From Verrucomicrobiota bacterium (lineage in GTDB: Bacteria > Verrucomicrobiota > Verrucomicrobiia > Opitutales > Opitutaceae): DNA of 5,750 nt. How positions within the stretch are numbered: the first letter of the stretch is position 1; each line of letters starts with the position of its first letter. Below, in pieces: positions 1 to 5,750 of the stretch. A program made the translations under genes and the position numbers. The notes beneath the pieces are model-generated. The model was given only the letters and a program-made list of their open reading frames with translations, made no database searches and was not told the DNA's origin. Location: assembly GCA_030832235.1 (NCBI GenBank), contig JAURJO010000381.1:1-5750 (forward strand), written 5' to 3'.

Positions 1-275
1 AACCTGCCTAGAGCAGCCGGGTGGGCACCATCACCAGATGGCACGGTCGCCACACCCCACTCCGCCATCCTGTCAGACAGCTCCCGCCAAGCCTCCTCGC
101 CGGCAGGTTCCAACGCGGCGTAGCGTCCGCGATCGGAATCGAGCCACTTCCGGCGTTCCGCAAGGACGCTGCCCGTCGCATCACGATTCCTCAGGAACTC
201 GCTCGGCGCACCGCGACGCAGCGTGAGATGGAGGCGAAAATCCTCGTCGGGAAAAAGACGCTCGAGATCGCTCAC
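1..275 (-). CDS. Partial gene, possibly DUF3445 / heme-dependent oxidative N-demethylase-like (N-terminal 91 codons)
   Basis: An open frame starts at a GTG (275-273) and stays open for 91 codons until it leaves the window at position 1, so the C-terminal part is missing. It is easy to overlook because it starts with GTG and has no stop here. The GTG overlaps the TGA of the upstream peptidase gene in a GTGA arrangement. That suggests translational coupling, and there is no obvious Shine-Dalgarno of its own. The product begins MSDLERLFPDEDFRLHLTLR and continues with an acidic, Trp- and Arg-rich helix (LAERRKWLDSDRGRYAAL, residues 38-55). This resembles the N-terminus of DUF3445 (heme-dependent oxidative N-demethylase) proteins, where an xLxLR strand is followed by an RRxxL helix. 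If correct, it would be a cytoplasmic heme-binding oxidoreductase. The coding call is fairly safe; the family call is tentative and made from memory of the family pattern. Confidence 0.6.
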   Translation of the reverse strand, partial: MSDLERLFPDEDFRLHLTLRRGAPSEFLRNRDATGSVLAERRKWLDSDRGRYAALEPAGEEAWRELSDRMAEWGVATVPSGDGAHPAALGR

Positions 276-2893
276 GCCGGACGAACGACCAGCTGCACCC
301 GCTTGCCCGGCGCGAGCCGCCGGGTGGCGAACTCCGCGAGCGCACCCACGGAGACCGCCTCGACGCGCGCGTCATAGTTGCGCCAATCGTTGATCGGCTG
401 GCCCTGGAGCGCGTTGAGCCCCGCCTGCATCGCGCGGGAGGAATTAGTCTGCATGGACTGCCTCCGCGCGGCCTTGAGCCGAGCGACGCAGCGCGCCAAC
501 TCGGCCGCCTCGACTCCGCCTGCCGCAACGCGCGCCACCTCGGCGTCGATCTCAGCCAGAACCTCCCGCTCACGACCGGGCTGCGTGCCGGAAATGAAGT
601 AGAACATGCCCGCGTCGAGCCCCGTCACCCGACCCGAGCGCACGAAATAGGCCAGCCCCTTTTCCTCGCGCACGCGCTCGAAGAGCCGCGCGGCCATGCC
701 ACTGAACAACTCATCGGCCACCTCCCCGGCATAGAAGTCGTCGTCGTGCACCGCCGGCCCCGGAAACCCCTGCAGCACCACCGCCTGCTCACGCGGCTGG
801 TGGAGCGTGAACTCACCCGGTTCCGCTGGAATCGTTCGTGCGCCAACCTCAGTTGTCCGTCGGGAAACGTGACCCGCCGGGAGCCGCCCCAGGATCCGCG
901 ACAGCTCCCGCGTCACACGATCCGGATCGAAGTCGCCGGAAACCGCCGCGACGACGTTGCCGGCCACGCTCAACGAGCGATGCAGCGTCGCGATGTCCAC
1001 GGGGGTCAAAGCCTTGGCTCCGGCGATATCGCCGGCCGCATCGAGCGCCATCGGATGGAAACCGAAGAATTTCTCGCGCAGCCGCTTCCGGGCAAAGGTC
1101 ACGACATCGTCCTCATCCTGCTGGAGGCCCGCGACCAATGCCTCGCGCTCCACCGCGAAGGTGGAGGCGCGGAACGCCGGTTCAAGCAAAGCCGCGCCGA
1201 GCACGTCGAGCGCCCGACCGATATCGGGCGGCAGGACCTCCACGCCGAAACCCACGCTGTTGTTGCCGGAGAAAGGAAAAATCGCTCCGCCCACCTCTTC
1301 CACCGTCCGCGCGACGTCGGCCGCCGACCGCCGACGGGTGTCCTTGGTGAGCAAGGTGCCCAACAGCGCGGTGGAGCCCCGCCGCCCCGGTGTCTCGTGC
1401 AGAGGGCCACCCTCCATCAGAATCCGAAAATGAACGTTCGGCAGGCGGCGATCCGGCTGCAGCAGGATCCGCGCGCCGTTCGGGAGCCGCACCTCATTGA
1501 AATCCGGCCGCGAGCCGGCCGTCCGGATCACCACCGGCGCCAGGGAGTCCGTCGCGCGCGGGTTGCTCGAAACCACGGTTAGGCGCTCCGGCGCGAGATG
1601 ACGCTCCGCGACCGCCCGCACCTCCTGTGCTTTCAGCGAGGAGAGGCGTTCGAAGTAACCCCGGCTGTGGTCGAGGTCACCCACCACCACTTCCGCGACG
1701 CCGAGCCGCGAGGCCTGGCCGCTCATCGTCTTGCGGGTGTTGATCTCTCCCACCACCAACTGCCGCACCGCTTTTTTCAGTTCGGCCGGAGCGACGAGTC
1801 TTTGGGCGAGGCCCGCCAGCAGTTTTTCGACAGCCCGGCGCGCGGCGTCGCGCTTGGCCGGATCGCAGGTGAACGACACGCAGAACAGTCCCGAGCTGCC
1901 GGGGTTCCACGCCGAGGCGTCGATCGTGTGCACCAGCCCCTGCCGGTCGCGCACCTCGCGCCAGAGGAGCGAGCTGTCCCCGTGCCCGAGGATCGTCGCC
2001 AGCAAATCGAGCGCGGGGGAGTCATCGTGGACGAGCCCCGGGATCGGCCACGCCATGACGCAGCGCGTGACCTCGACATCCTCGTGCCGGTGCTCCGTCC
2101 GCGGCGCCAATTGCGGCGGCTCCGACGGCACCAGCACCGGCGCCAGACGCGCGCGCGGGGCTGCTCCGAAATGCTGCTCGACCGCGGCCTTTACCGCGTC
2201 GACATCGACGTCCCCCACTACCACCACCACCAGGTTGTTGGGAACGTAACGCGACCGGTAATAGGCGACCAGATCCTCGCGGCTGACCGCCGCGAAAACA
2301 TCCTGATGGCCGATGATCGGTTGCCGGTACGGATGTTCCCGGAACGCGACCGAGAACAGGGCGTCCCACAGGCGGTTATCGGCGTCGTCCTTGGTCATCG
2401 CGATCTCGCGCAGGATGACGTCGCGTTCCTTGGCGACCTCATCGGCCGGGAGCGTCGAATTCAGCGTGGCGTCGGCGAGCACATCGATCGCGAGACCGAC
2501 GCTCTCGCTCGGCAGGTCGATGTAATATACGGTCCGATCAAAGGTCGTGTAAGCGTTGATGTAGCCGCCGGCCGCCTGCACGGAGGCGCTGATCTCGCGG
2601 CCCGAGCGCCGCGGCGTGCCCTTGAACAGCATGTGTTCCAGGAAGTGCGACAACCCCGCGCCGAGATGCCCGCCCTCATGGATGCTGCCGGTCTTCACCC
2701 AAACCTGCACCGACGCGAGTGCGGCGGAGTCGTCGGCTTTCACGATCAACGTGAGCCCGTTGGGCAAAACGGTGCGGCTGACAGACTCGCTCCAAAACGC
2801 CTCCAGCAGCGAACGATCGCCGGGAGTTCCGCGCGCGGCGGACGCCTGACGTAACTTGGCCCGCGGACGCTTCCTGCGCTCAGGCCGTGCCAT
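272..2893 (-). CDS. M16 family zinc metallopeptidase, fused two-half form (873 aa)
   Basis: This is an insulinase/pitrilysin-type M16 peptidase, a zinc enzyme that cleaves peptides inside a clam-shell chamber. The N-terminal catalytic domain (about residues 38-225) carries the inverted zinc motif HFLEH, with H83 and H87 as ligands and E86 as the catalytic base. E163 in RDVILREI is the third ligand, spaced from H87 as in mitochondrial processing peptidase beta. The second M16 domain (about 230-440) has a WREVRDRQGLVH segment. A second half (about 465-865) repeats the fold, but the zinc motif is lost (GSTALLGTLLTKDT at 506-519). It keeps the substrate-binding REEKGLAY segment (742-749). Active and inactive halves are therefore joined in one chain, as in pitrilysin. 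No signal peptide or membrane segment is visible, and the first 25 residues are basic, so the protein is probably cytoplasmic. Its start overlaps the Minf_1886 frame by 14 bases and its stop overlaps the next gene by 4. No Shine-Dalgarno lies at normal spacing; a GAGGAGG lies about 20 bases upstream. The family call is secure; the substrate is unknown. Confidence 0.95.
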   Translation of the reverse strand: MARPERRKRPRAKLRQASAARGTPGDRSLLEAFWSESVSRTVLPNGLTLIVKADDSAALASVQVWVKTGSIHEGGHLGAGLSHFLEHMLFKGTPRRSGREISASVQAAGGYINAYTTFDRTVYYIDLPSESVGLAIDVLADATLNSTLPADEVAKERDVILREIAMTKDDADNRLWDALFSVAFREHPYRQPIIGHQDVFAAVSREDLVAYYRSRYVPNNLVVVVVGDVDVDAVKAAVEQHFGAAPRARLAPVLVPSEPPQLAPRTEHRHEDVEVTRCVMAWPIPGLVHDDSPALDLLATILGHGDSSLLWREVRDRQGLVHTIDASAWNPGSSGLFCVSFTCDPAKRDAARRAVEKLLAGLAQRLVAPAELKKAVRQLVVGEINTRKTMSGQASRLGVAEVVVGDLDHSRGYFERLSSLKAQEVRAVAERHLAPERLTVVSSNPRATDSLAPVVIRTAGSRPDFNEVRLPNGARILLQPDRRLPNVHFRILMEGGPLHETPGRRGSTALLGTLLTKDTRRRSAADVARTVEEVGGAIFPFSGNNSVGFGVEVLPPDIGRALDVLGAALLEPAFRASTFAVEREALVAGLQQDEDDVVTFARKRLREKFFGFHPMALDAAGDIAGAKALTPVDIATLHRSLSVAGNVVAAVSGDFDPDRVTRELSRILGRLPAGHVSRRTTEVGARTIPAEPGEFTLHQPREQAVVLQGFPGPAVHDDDFYAGEVADELFSGMAARLFERVREEKGLAYFVRSGRVTGLDAGMFYFISGTQPGREREVLAEIDAEVARVAAGGVEAAELARCVARLKAARRQSMQTNSSRAMQAGLNALQGQPINDWRNYDARVEAVSVGALAEFATRRLAPGKRVQLVVRPA

Positions 2894-3316
2894 GGGTTTG
2901 GGCGGAACTGCGGCCTCCTCGGCGACCCAAGGGAAGGAATGGTTTCACAAAGGCGTCGTCGAAATCGAAGATGTCGGAAAAGTCCTCCCGCCGGTCGTTC
3001 TCCGTTTTGGAGAAGACATTGTACTCGATGAGGTTGAATACGATTTCGCCGAAGTGGCCGCACCGGGTGATGCCCCAGGCGTTCAGCACCGTCTTCGCCA
3101 GGGGCCCGAACTGTTCGAGGGCGTGCACCCGCAGGCCCTCCAGCAACTCGGGCCCGGACACGTGGTGGGAGCGTTCGGCCCGCGAAGCGTCCTTCTTGAC
3201 CATCTCCTCGACGGTGCGGTTAGGCCGAGCCGTACGAAATCGTAGGCGCGCCGATTAAAGCGCGGATCCTCCTTGCAGATTAGGGCCACCACTTCTCCGA
3301 AGTCCTGATTCTCCAT
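2880..3316 (-). pseudogene. Minf_1886 family protein (Verrucomicrobia/Planctomycetes-restricted), broken by a one-base frameshift
   Basis: Two minus-strand frames together give one recognisable Minf_1886-family protein of about 145 residues. The first starts at ATG 3316-3314 and encodes MENQDFGEVVALICKEDPRF followed by a YDFVRLGL segment, matching the family N-terminus. At about 3216-3223 the similarity moves to the next frame, which reads RTVEEMVKKDASRAERSHHV and then the family hallmarks ELLEGLRVHALEQFGPLAKT, FGEIVFNLIEYNVFSKTEND and a FVKPFLPL end, stopping at 2880. Restoring one base near 3216-3223 joins the frames. Without it, the first frame runs to a stop at 3083-3085 and gives a 77-residue aberrant product; the second has its own ATG only at 3203. 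The function of the family is unknown. It is first in the minus-strand operon and its last 14 bases overlap the M16 peptidase start. The break could be a real mutation or a sequencing or assembly error; I cannot tell from sequence alone. The conservation of everything else favours a recent event or an error. Confidence 0.85.
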
Positions 3317-3463
3317 GGAACGGCTGGCACGTTGCAGGGCAGTTACGCGCTGCGCAACTCCGACGGCGGCGGTGCCTCGTTGGCAAATCGCGGTCGATCG
3401 TCTCAGGGAATGTACCCAACGGACTGAGAAATATTTTCGCACCTTTCGATTCGCAACCGCGTC
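3317..3463. promoter_or_regulatory. Divergent promoter region between the Minf_1886/M16 operon and the Fur-like gene
   Basis: This 147-base spacer separates the minus-strand operon start (3316) from the plus-strand Fur-like gene (3464), so promoters for both directions should lie here. The right part is clearly more AT-rich than the surroundings. It contains GAAATATTTTC (3428-3438), a near-palindrome whose TATTTT (3432-3437) could act as a -10 element for the regulator. No convincing TTGACA-like -35 is seen. TTCGCA occurs twice in the same orientation (3436-3441 and 3450-3455), 14 bases apart, just before the start codon. This is a possible operator, but it does not resemble the classical Fur or PerR box. 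All motif assignments are inference. Confidence 0.45.
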
Positions 3464-3964
3464 ATGTCCGACAAGGTTACAACCACTTACATGTCCGCCT
3501 CCGCCAAAAAACGTAACCCCGAATCTGAATCGATCCTCCCGAACGGGGACATGTCCTCCCTCGTGCGCAAAGCCGGCCTGCGAGTCACCAAGCCCCGTCT
3601 GGCCCTGCTGGACGCGTTGGCCGCGGCGGGTGGCCCCATGAGCATCGAGCAACTGCACAAGACGGTCGGAGGAGACACCTGCGACCTGGTCACCGTCTAC
3701 CGCTGCATGGGCGCATTCGAGCGCTCGGGGGTGGTGGCCCGCTCGTACTTCCACGACGGCACTACGCTGTTCCGCTTGGTGAAAGCCGACACCGACCGGT
3801 ACCACTACCATGTACTGAGCAAGACCACCAACCAGGTGAACCCGCTCGACTCTTCTTCTTCGGCCAAGATCAAGCAGGTGGTCCAGCAGGTTGAGAGAGC
3901 GCTCCGCGACCAAGGCTACACCGACGTGGGCCACATCGTGGAGTTTTTCGGCACGAAGGGCTGA
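3464..3964 (+). CDS. Fur-family transcriptional regulator lacking CxxC zinc motifs
   Basis: This 166-residue protein has the Fur layout. A winged helix covers about residues 30-105 (LVRKAGLRVTKPRLALLDAL, then the recognition-helix segment DLVTVYRCMGAFERSGVV at 74-91 and wing YFHDGTTLFRL). A dimerisation/metal domain follows (about 106-163), ending in GYTDVGHIVEFFG. Family members are usually metal-dependent repressors of iron, zinc or peroxide genes. Here H114, H116, H157 and E160 remain at expected places. The two CxxC structural zinc motifs are absent: SKTTNQV (119-125) stands where the first usually is, and the chain ends soon after FFG. The usual HHDH stretch is YHYH. The only cysteines are C73 and C81, in the DNA-binding domain. 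Metal sensing may therefore be altered or lost. The first ATG at 3464 gives an N-terminal extension of about 29 polar residues. ATGs at 3491 and 3551 are alternatives; the last is preceded by a short G-rich stretch and gives a normal family length. The gene is divergent from the M16 operon and convergent with the superoxide dismutase gene. Confidence 0.9.
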   Translation: MSDKVTTTYMSASAKKRNPESESILPNGDMSSLVRKAGLRVTKPRLALLDALAAAGGPMSIEQLHKTVGGDTCDLVTVYRCMGAFERSGVVARSYFHDGTTLFRLVKADTDRYHYHVLSKTTNQVNPLDSSSSAKIKQVVQQVERALRDQGYTDVGHIVEFFGTKG

Positions 3965-3977
3965 GGCGACTCCGTCC

Positions 3978-4000
3978 GGGGCGGCGGAAGAAGCCGTCCC
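3978..4000 (+). terminator. GC-rich hairpin in the convergent gap, possible terminator
   Basis: GGGGCGGC (3978-3985) can pair with GCCGTCCC (3993-4000) around a 7-base purine loop. This gives an 8-pair stem with one G-U wobble on the plus-strand transcript. It begins 14 bases after the Fur-like stop and ends 5 bases before the superoxide dismutase stop, exactly where a terminator for two convergent genes is expected. No T-tract follows on either strand, so it is not a classical intrinsic terminator. On the minus-strand RNA the wobble becomes an A-C mismatch. Confidence 0.35.
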
Positions 4001-4004
4001 TGAT

Positions 4005-4724
4005 TCATCCGCGTTTGGCGGCAGCGAATATTCCCGCGACCTTGTCCCAGCGGACCACGTTCCAGAACGCGGTCACGTAATCGGCGCGGCGGTTCTGGTA
4101 TTTGAGATAGTAGGCGTGCTCCCAGACATCGAGTCCGAGCACGGGCCGCGCGCCCTCCATCAACGGTGAGTCCTGATTGGGGAGTGATTTCACCGCGAGT
4201 TTCCCCTCGCGCCAGACGAGCCACGCCCAGCCGCTTCCGAAGGTCTTCATGGCCGCGTCGCCGAACTGGGATTTGAACGCGTCGAGGGAACCGAACGCGG
4301 CCGTGATCGCCGCGGCGAGATCCCCGGATGGCGCGCCGCCTCCCTTGGGGCCGATGGTTTCCCAGAAAAGAGCGTGGTTGAGATGACCTCCGACGTTGTT
4401 GCGCAACGCGGCTCGTGAGGCCTCCGGCGCCCGGTCGAGTGAACGCACGATTTCCTCGGCCTTCAGACGCGCCAGCTCGGGCAGCTTGGCGAGCGTGGCA
4501 TTGGCGTTCGTGACATACGCCTGATGGTGCTTGGAGTGATGGATCTCCATCGTGCGCGCGTCGATGTGCGGCTCCAATGCATCGTAGGCGTAACCCAGCT
4601 TGGGCAAGCCCAGCGGCCCGGCGGCCGGAGCCGCGTTCTGGGCCTGACCGGAAAGCGTGAGGGCGGCGCCCGCACCAAGGGCAATGACGGCGGTACGACG
4701 GGTGAGATTTGACGCGGGTAACAT
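4005..4724 (-). CDS. sodA: Superoxide dismutase, Mn-type, with Tat signal peptide
   Basis: This enzyme converts superoxide to hydrogen peroxide and oxygen. From ATG 4724-4722 the product has 239 residues. The N-terminus is a signal peptide with a twin arginine (LTRRTAVIAL, residues 7-16), a hydrophobic stretch to about residue 25 and cleavage probably near 28-31. It is therefore probably exported folded by the Tat pathway. The mature part (LGYAYDALEPHIDARTMEIH onward) aligns well with E. coli SodA. Metal ligands are H62 (in EIHHSKHH), H117 (in GGHLNHALFW), D199 and H203 (in LDVWEHAYY). Gln184 in NQDSP together with the GG before H114 is the Mn-type signature; Fe-type enzymes place that glutamine in the N-terminal domain. 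The mature chain has no cysteine. The frame is open further upstream to 4952, but that extension would bury the signal and overlap the divergent isomerase gene, so I reject it. The stop lies 41 bases from that of the convergent Fur-like gene. The enzyme call is secure; metal use is inferred. Confidence 0.95.
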   Translation of the reverse strand: MLPASNLTRRTAVIALGAGAALTLSGQAQNAAPAAGPLGLPKLGYAYDALEPHIDARTMEIHHSKHHQAYVTNANATLAKLPELARLKAEEIVRSLDRAPEASRAALRNNVGGHLNHALFWETIGPKGGGAPSGDLAAAITAAFGSLDAFKSQFGDAAMKTFGSGWAWLVWREGKLAVKSLPNQDSPLMEGARPVLGLDVWEHAYYLKYQNRRADYVTAFWNVVRWDKVAGIFAAAKRG

Positions 4725-4815
4725 GACACGACCGTAGGCTTCCGTCCCCGCTCCGCAAGTGCCCGCGTTATCGCCGCGCTTGCCTCGCCCCACGTCGCAA
4801 TTGAAGGATGATTTC
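4725..4815. promoter_or_regulatory. Divergent promoter region between superoxide dismutase and isomerase genes
   Basis: These 91 bases separate the starts of two divergent genes, both encoding Tat-exported proteins, so both promoters should lie here or reach slightly into the coding regions. I see no clear -35/-10 pair or operator palindrome. The dismutase side has only a weak purine run (GGAAG on the minus strand, about 14-18 bases before its ATG). Confidence 0.35.
4803..4808 (+). promoter_or_regulatory. Ribosome binding site deciding the isomerase start
   Basis: GAAGGA lies 7 bases before the ATG at 4816. It is the only good Shine-Dalgarno match in the window. It supports starting the isomerase at 4816 rather than at the in-frame GTG at 4759, and that start places the twin-arginine motif at residues 8-9, as expected for a Tat signal. 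A second ATG directly follows at 4819. Confidence 0.7.
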
Positions 4816-5715
4816 ATGATGCCCCCCGGAATCACCCGTCGCTCCGCTCTGCAAGGAATAGCCGGAGCCGCCACCCTCGCTTCCCTCGCCCGCCCCGCAT
4901 TGGCCGCCGACGCCGCGAAAACCGCGGGCGTCATCCGACACTCGGTGTGCAAATGGTGCTACAAGGACATCCCGCTCGAGGCGTTCTGCGCCGCGGTGAA
5001 GGAGTTCGGGGTGGAATCGGTTGAGCTGCTCCAACCCGAGGAGTTTGCGGTTTTGAAAAAACACGGGTTGCACTGCGCGATGGTCAGCAACCCCAGCGGC
5101 AAGACCCCGCAGGGCGTCACCGTCGGCGGCATCAACAAGGCGTGGAACCGCGTCGAGCACCACGACACCCTGGTTTCACTCTACGAATCCCACATCCCGA
5201 AGGTCGCCGAGGGCGGTTTCCAAAACGTCATCTGCTTCTCCGGCAACCGGGAGAAGATGGACGACCAGCAGGGCCTCGAGAACTGCGCGAAGGGCCTGAA
5301 GCGGATCGTCGGATTAGCCGAGAAGCGCGGTGTGACACTCGTCATGGAGCTCCTCAACTCCAAGGTGAACCACAAGGACTACATGTGCGACCACACCGCG
5401 TGGGGCGTCGAGCTGTGCAAGCGCGTCGGCTCGGCGAACTTCAAGCTGCTCTACGACATCTACCACATGCAGATCATGGAGGGGGACGTCATCCGCACGA
5501 TTCGCGAGAGCGCGCCCTACATCGCGCACTATCACACCGCGGGTAACCCGGGCCGCAACGAGTTCGAGCCGCAGGACGAGCAGGAACTCACCTACCCGCC
5601 CATCATGCGGGCGATCAAGGCGACCGGTTTCCGCGGGTTCGTCGGCCAGGAGTTCCTGCCCAAGCGCGATCCGCTCACCTCCCTGCGCGCCGCGGTGAAG
5701 CTCTGCAGCGTCTGA
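4816..5715 (+). CDS. Hydroxypyruvate isomerase-like TIM-barrel protein with Tat signal
   Basis: This 299-residue protein belongs to the xylose-isomerase-like TIM-barrel superfamily, close to hydroxypyruvate isomerase, which interconverts hydroxypyruvate and tartronate semialdehyde. It starts with a Tat signal: twin arginine at residues 8-9 (GITRRSALQG), a hydrophobic segment (about 11-25), and an ALA cleavage site at 28-30. The barrel begins at SVCKWCYKDIPLEAFC (43-58). Expected active-site residues are present: E178 in VMELLNSKVNHKDYM, D214 and H217 in LLYDIYHMQ, H240 and R247 in HYHTAGNPGRNE, and E279 in VGQEF. The two glutamates correspond to the catalytic pair of the family. Nine cysteines are present, including C45 and C48 in a CxxC spacing, which is notable for an exported protein. 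The gene is divergent from the superoxide dismutase. The substrate could equally be a ketose or a sugar derivative, because export fits poorly with glyoxylate metabolism in the cytoplasm. The fold and family are secure; the exact reaction is not. Confidence 0.9.
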   Translation: MMPPGITRRSALQGIAGAATLASLARPALAADAAKTAGVIRHSVCKWCYKDIPLEAFCAAVKEFGVESVELLQPEEFAVLKKHGLHCAMVSNPSGKTPQGVTVGGINKAWNRVEHHDTLVSLYESHIPKVAEGGFQNVICFSGNREKMDDQQGLENCAKGLKRIVGLAEKRGVTLVMELLNSKVNHKDYMCDHTAWGVELCKRVGSANFKLLYDIYHMQIMEGDVIRTIRESAPYIAHYHTAGNPGRNEFEPQDEQELTYPPIMRAIKATGFRGFVGQEFLPKRDPLTSLRAAVKLCSV

Positions 5716-5750
5716 GCTTTCAGCTCGCGACCGCCGCCAACGCCCGCTGC

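Noticed and set aside
1598..2854. Long plus-strand open frame of 418 codons
   Set aside because: It is antisense to the M16 peptidase, whose zinc ligands and domain order are intact. The plus-strand translation is rich in Arg, His and Asp and shows no recognisable domain. It is a shadow caused by high GC.
3203..3235. Programmed -1 frameshifting as the explanation for the split Minf_1886 gene
   Set aside because: There is no slippery heptamer at the junction and no evident downstream stimulatory structure. The family is normally encoded in a single frame, so an indel or sequencing error is simpler.
3317..3463. Classical Fur or PerR box in the divergent spacer
   Set aside because: I found no stretch close to the 19-base inverted-repeat consensus, only a short AT-rich near-palindrome.
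3083..3934. Minus-strand open frame of 283 codons across the Fur-like gene
   Set aside because: Most of it is antisense to the well-supported Fur-family gene. Only its last part, from ATG 3316, is meaningful, as the N-terminus of the frameshifted Minf_1886 gene.
3916..4758. Minus-strand open frame of 280 codons overlapping superoxide dismutase
   Set aside because: It lies in another frame over the dismutase gene, is Arg-rich and shows no domain features.
4759..4815. GTG start at 4759 for the isomerase
   Set aside because: The ATG at 4816 has a well-spaced GAAGGA site and gives a normally positioned Tat signal.
4725..4952. Upstream extension of the superoxide dismutase frame to 4952
   Set aside because: It would put 76 extra residues before a good Tat signal and overlap the start and ribosome binding site of the divergent isomerase gene.

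Overview
This is a GC-rich bacterial window with five densely packed genes or gene remnants and one partial gene. It most likely comes from a member of the Verrucomicrobiota, probably the Opitutaceae. The best taxonomic marker is the small protein on the minus strand at 2880-3316. I recognise it as a member of the Minf_1886 family, which is essentially restricted to Verrucomicrobia and Planctomycetes. A Tat-exported hydroxypyruvate-isomerase-like protein and the general lack of strong Shine-Dalgarno sites fit the same origin. The assignment rests on recognition of protein families, not on a search.

Layout. Positions 1-3316 are a minus-strand operon read right to left. It holds a Minf_1886-family gene (2880-3316, apparently broken by a one-base frameshift), a fused two-half M16 zinc metallopeptidase of 873 residues (272-2893), and the first 91 codons of a third gene (275 down to 1). 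That third gene starts at a GTG and leaves the window; it may be a DUF3445 / heme-dependent oxidative N-demethylase-like protein. The first two genes overlap by 14 bases and the second pair by 4 bases (GTGA), so the three are probably translationally coupled. A 147-base divergent spacer (3317-3463) separates this operon from a plus-strand Fur-family regulator (3464-3964), which lacks the CxxC zinc motifs and several usual sensor ligands.

The regulator is convergent with a minus-strand Mn-type superoxide dismutase (4005-4724). The 40-base gap between them contains a GC-rich hairpin. The dismutase carries a twin-arginine signal peptide. It is divergent, across 91 bases (4725-4815), from a plus-strand TIM-barrel isomerase of the hydroxypyruvate isomerase type (4816-5715) that also carries a Tat signal. 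The last 35 bases hold nothing recognisable.

How the genes work together. The left operon looks like a conserved cytoplasmic unit of unknown purpose built around a soluble peptidase. The right half pairs an exported superoxide detoxifier with an exported sugar-type isomerase. A regulatory link between the Fur-like protein and either divergent promoter is plausible but is inference only. I see no mobile element, CRISPR array, tRNA or rRNA. The most notable features are the frameshifted Minf_1886 gene and the degenerate metal sites of the Fur-like regulator. I found no clear evidence of an entirely new system.
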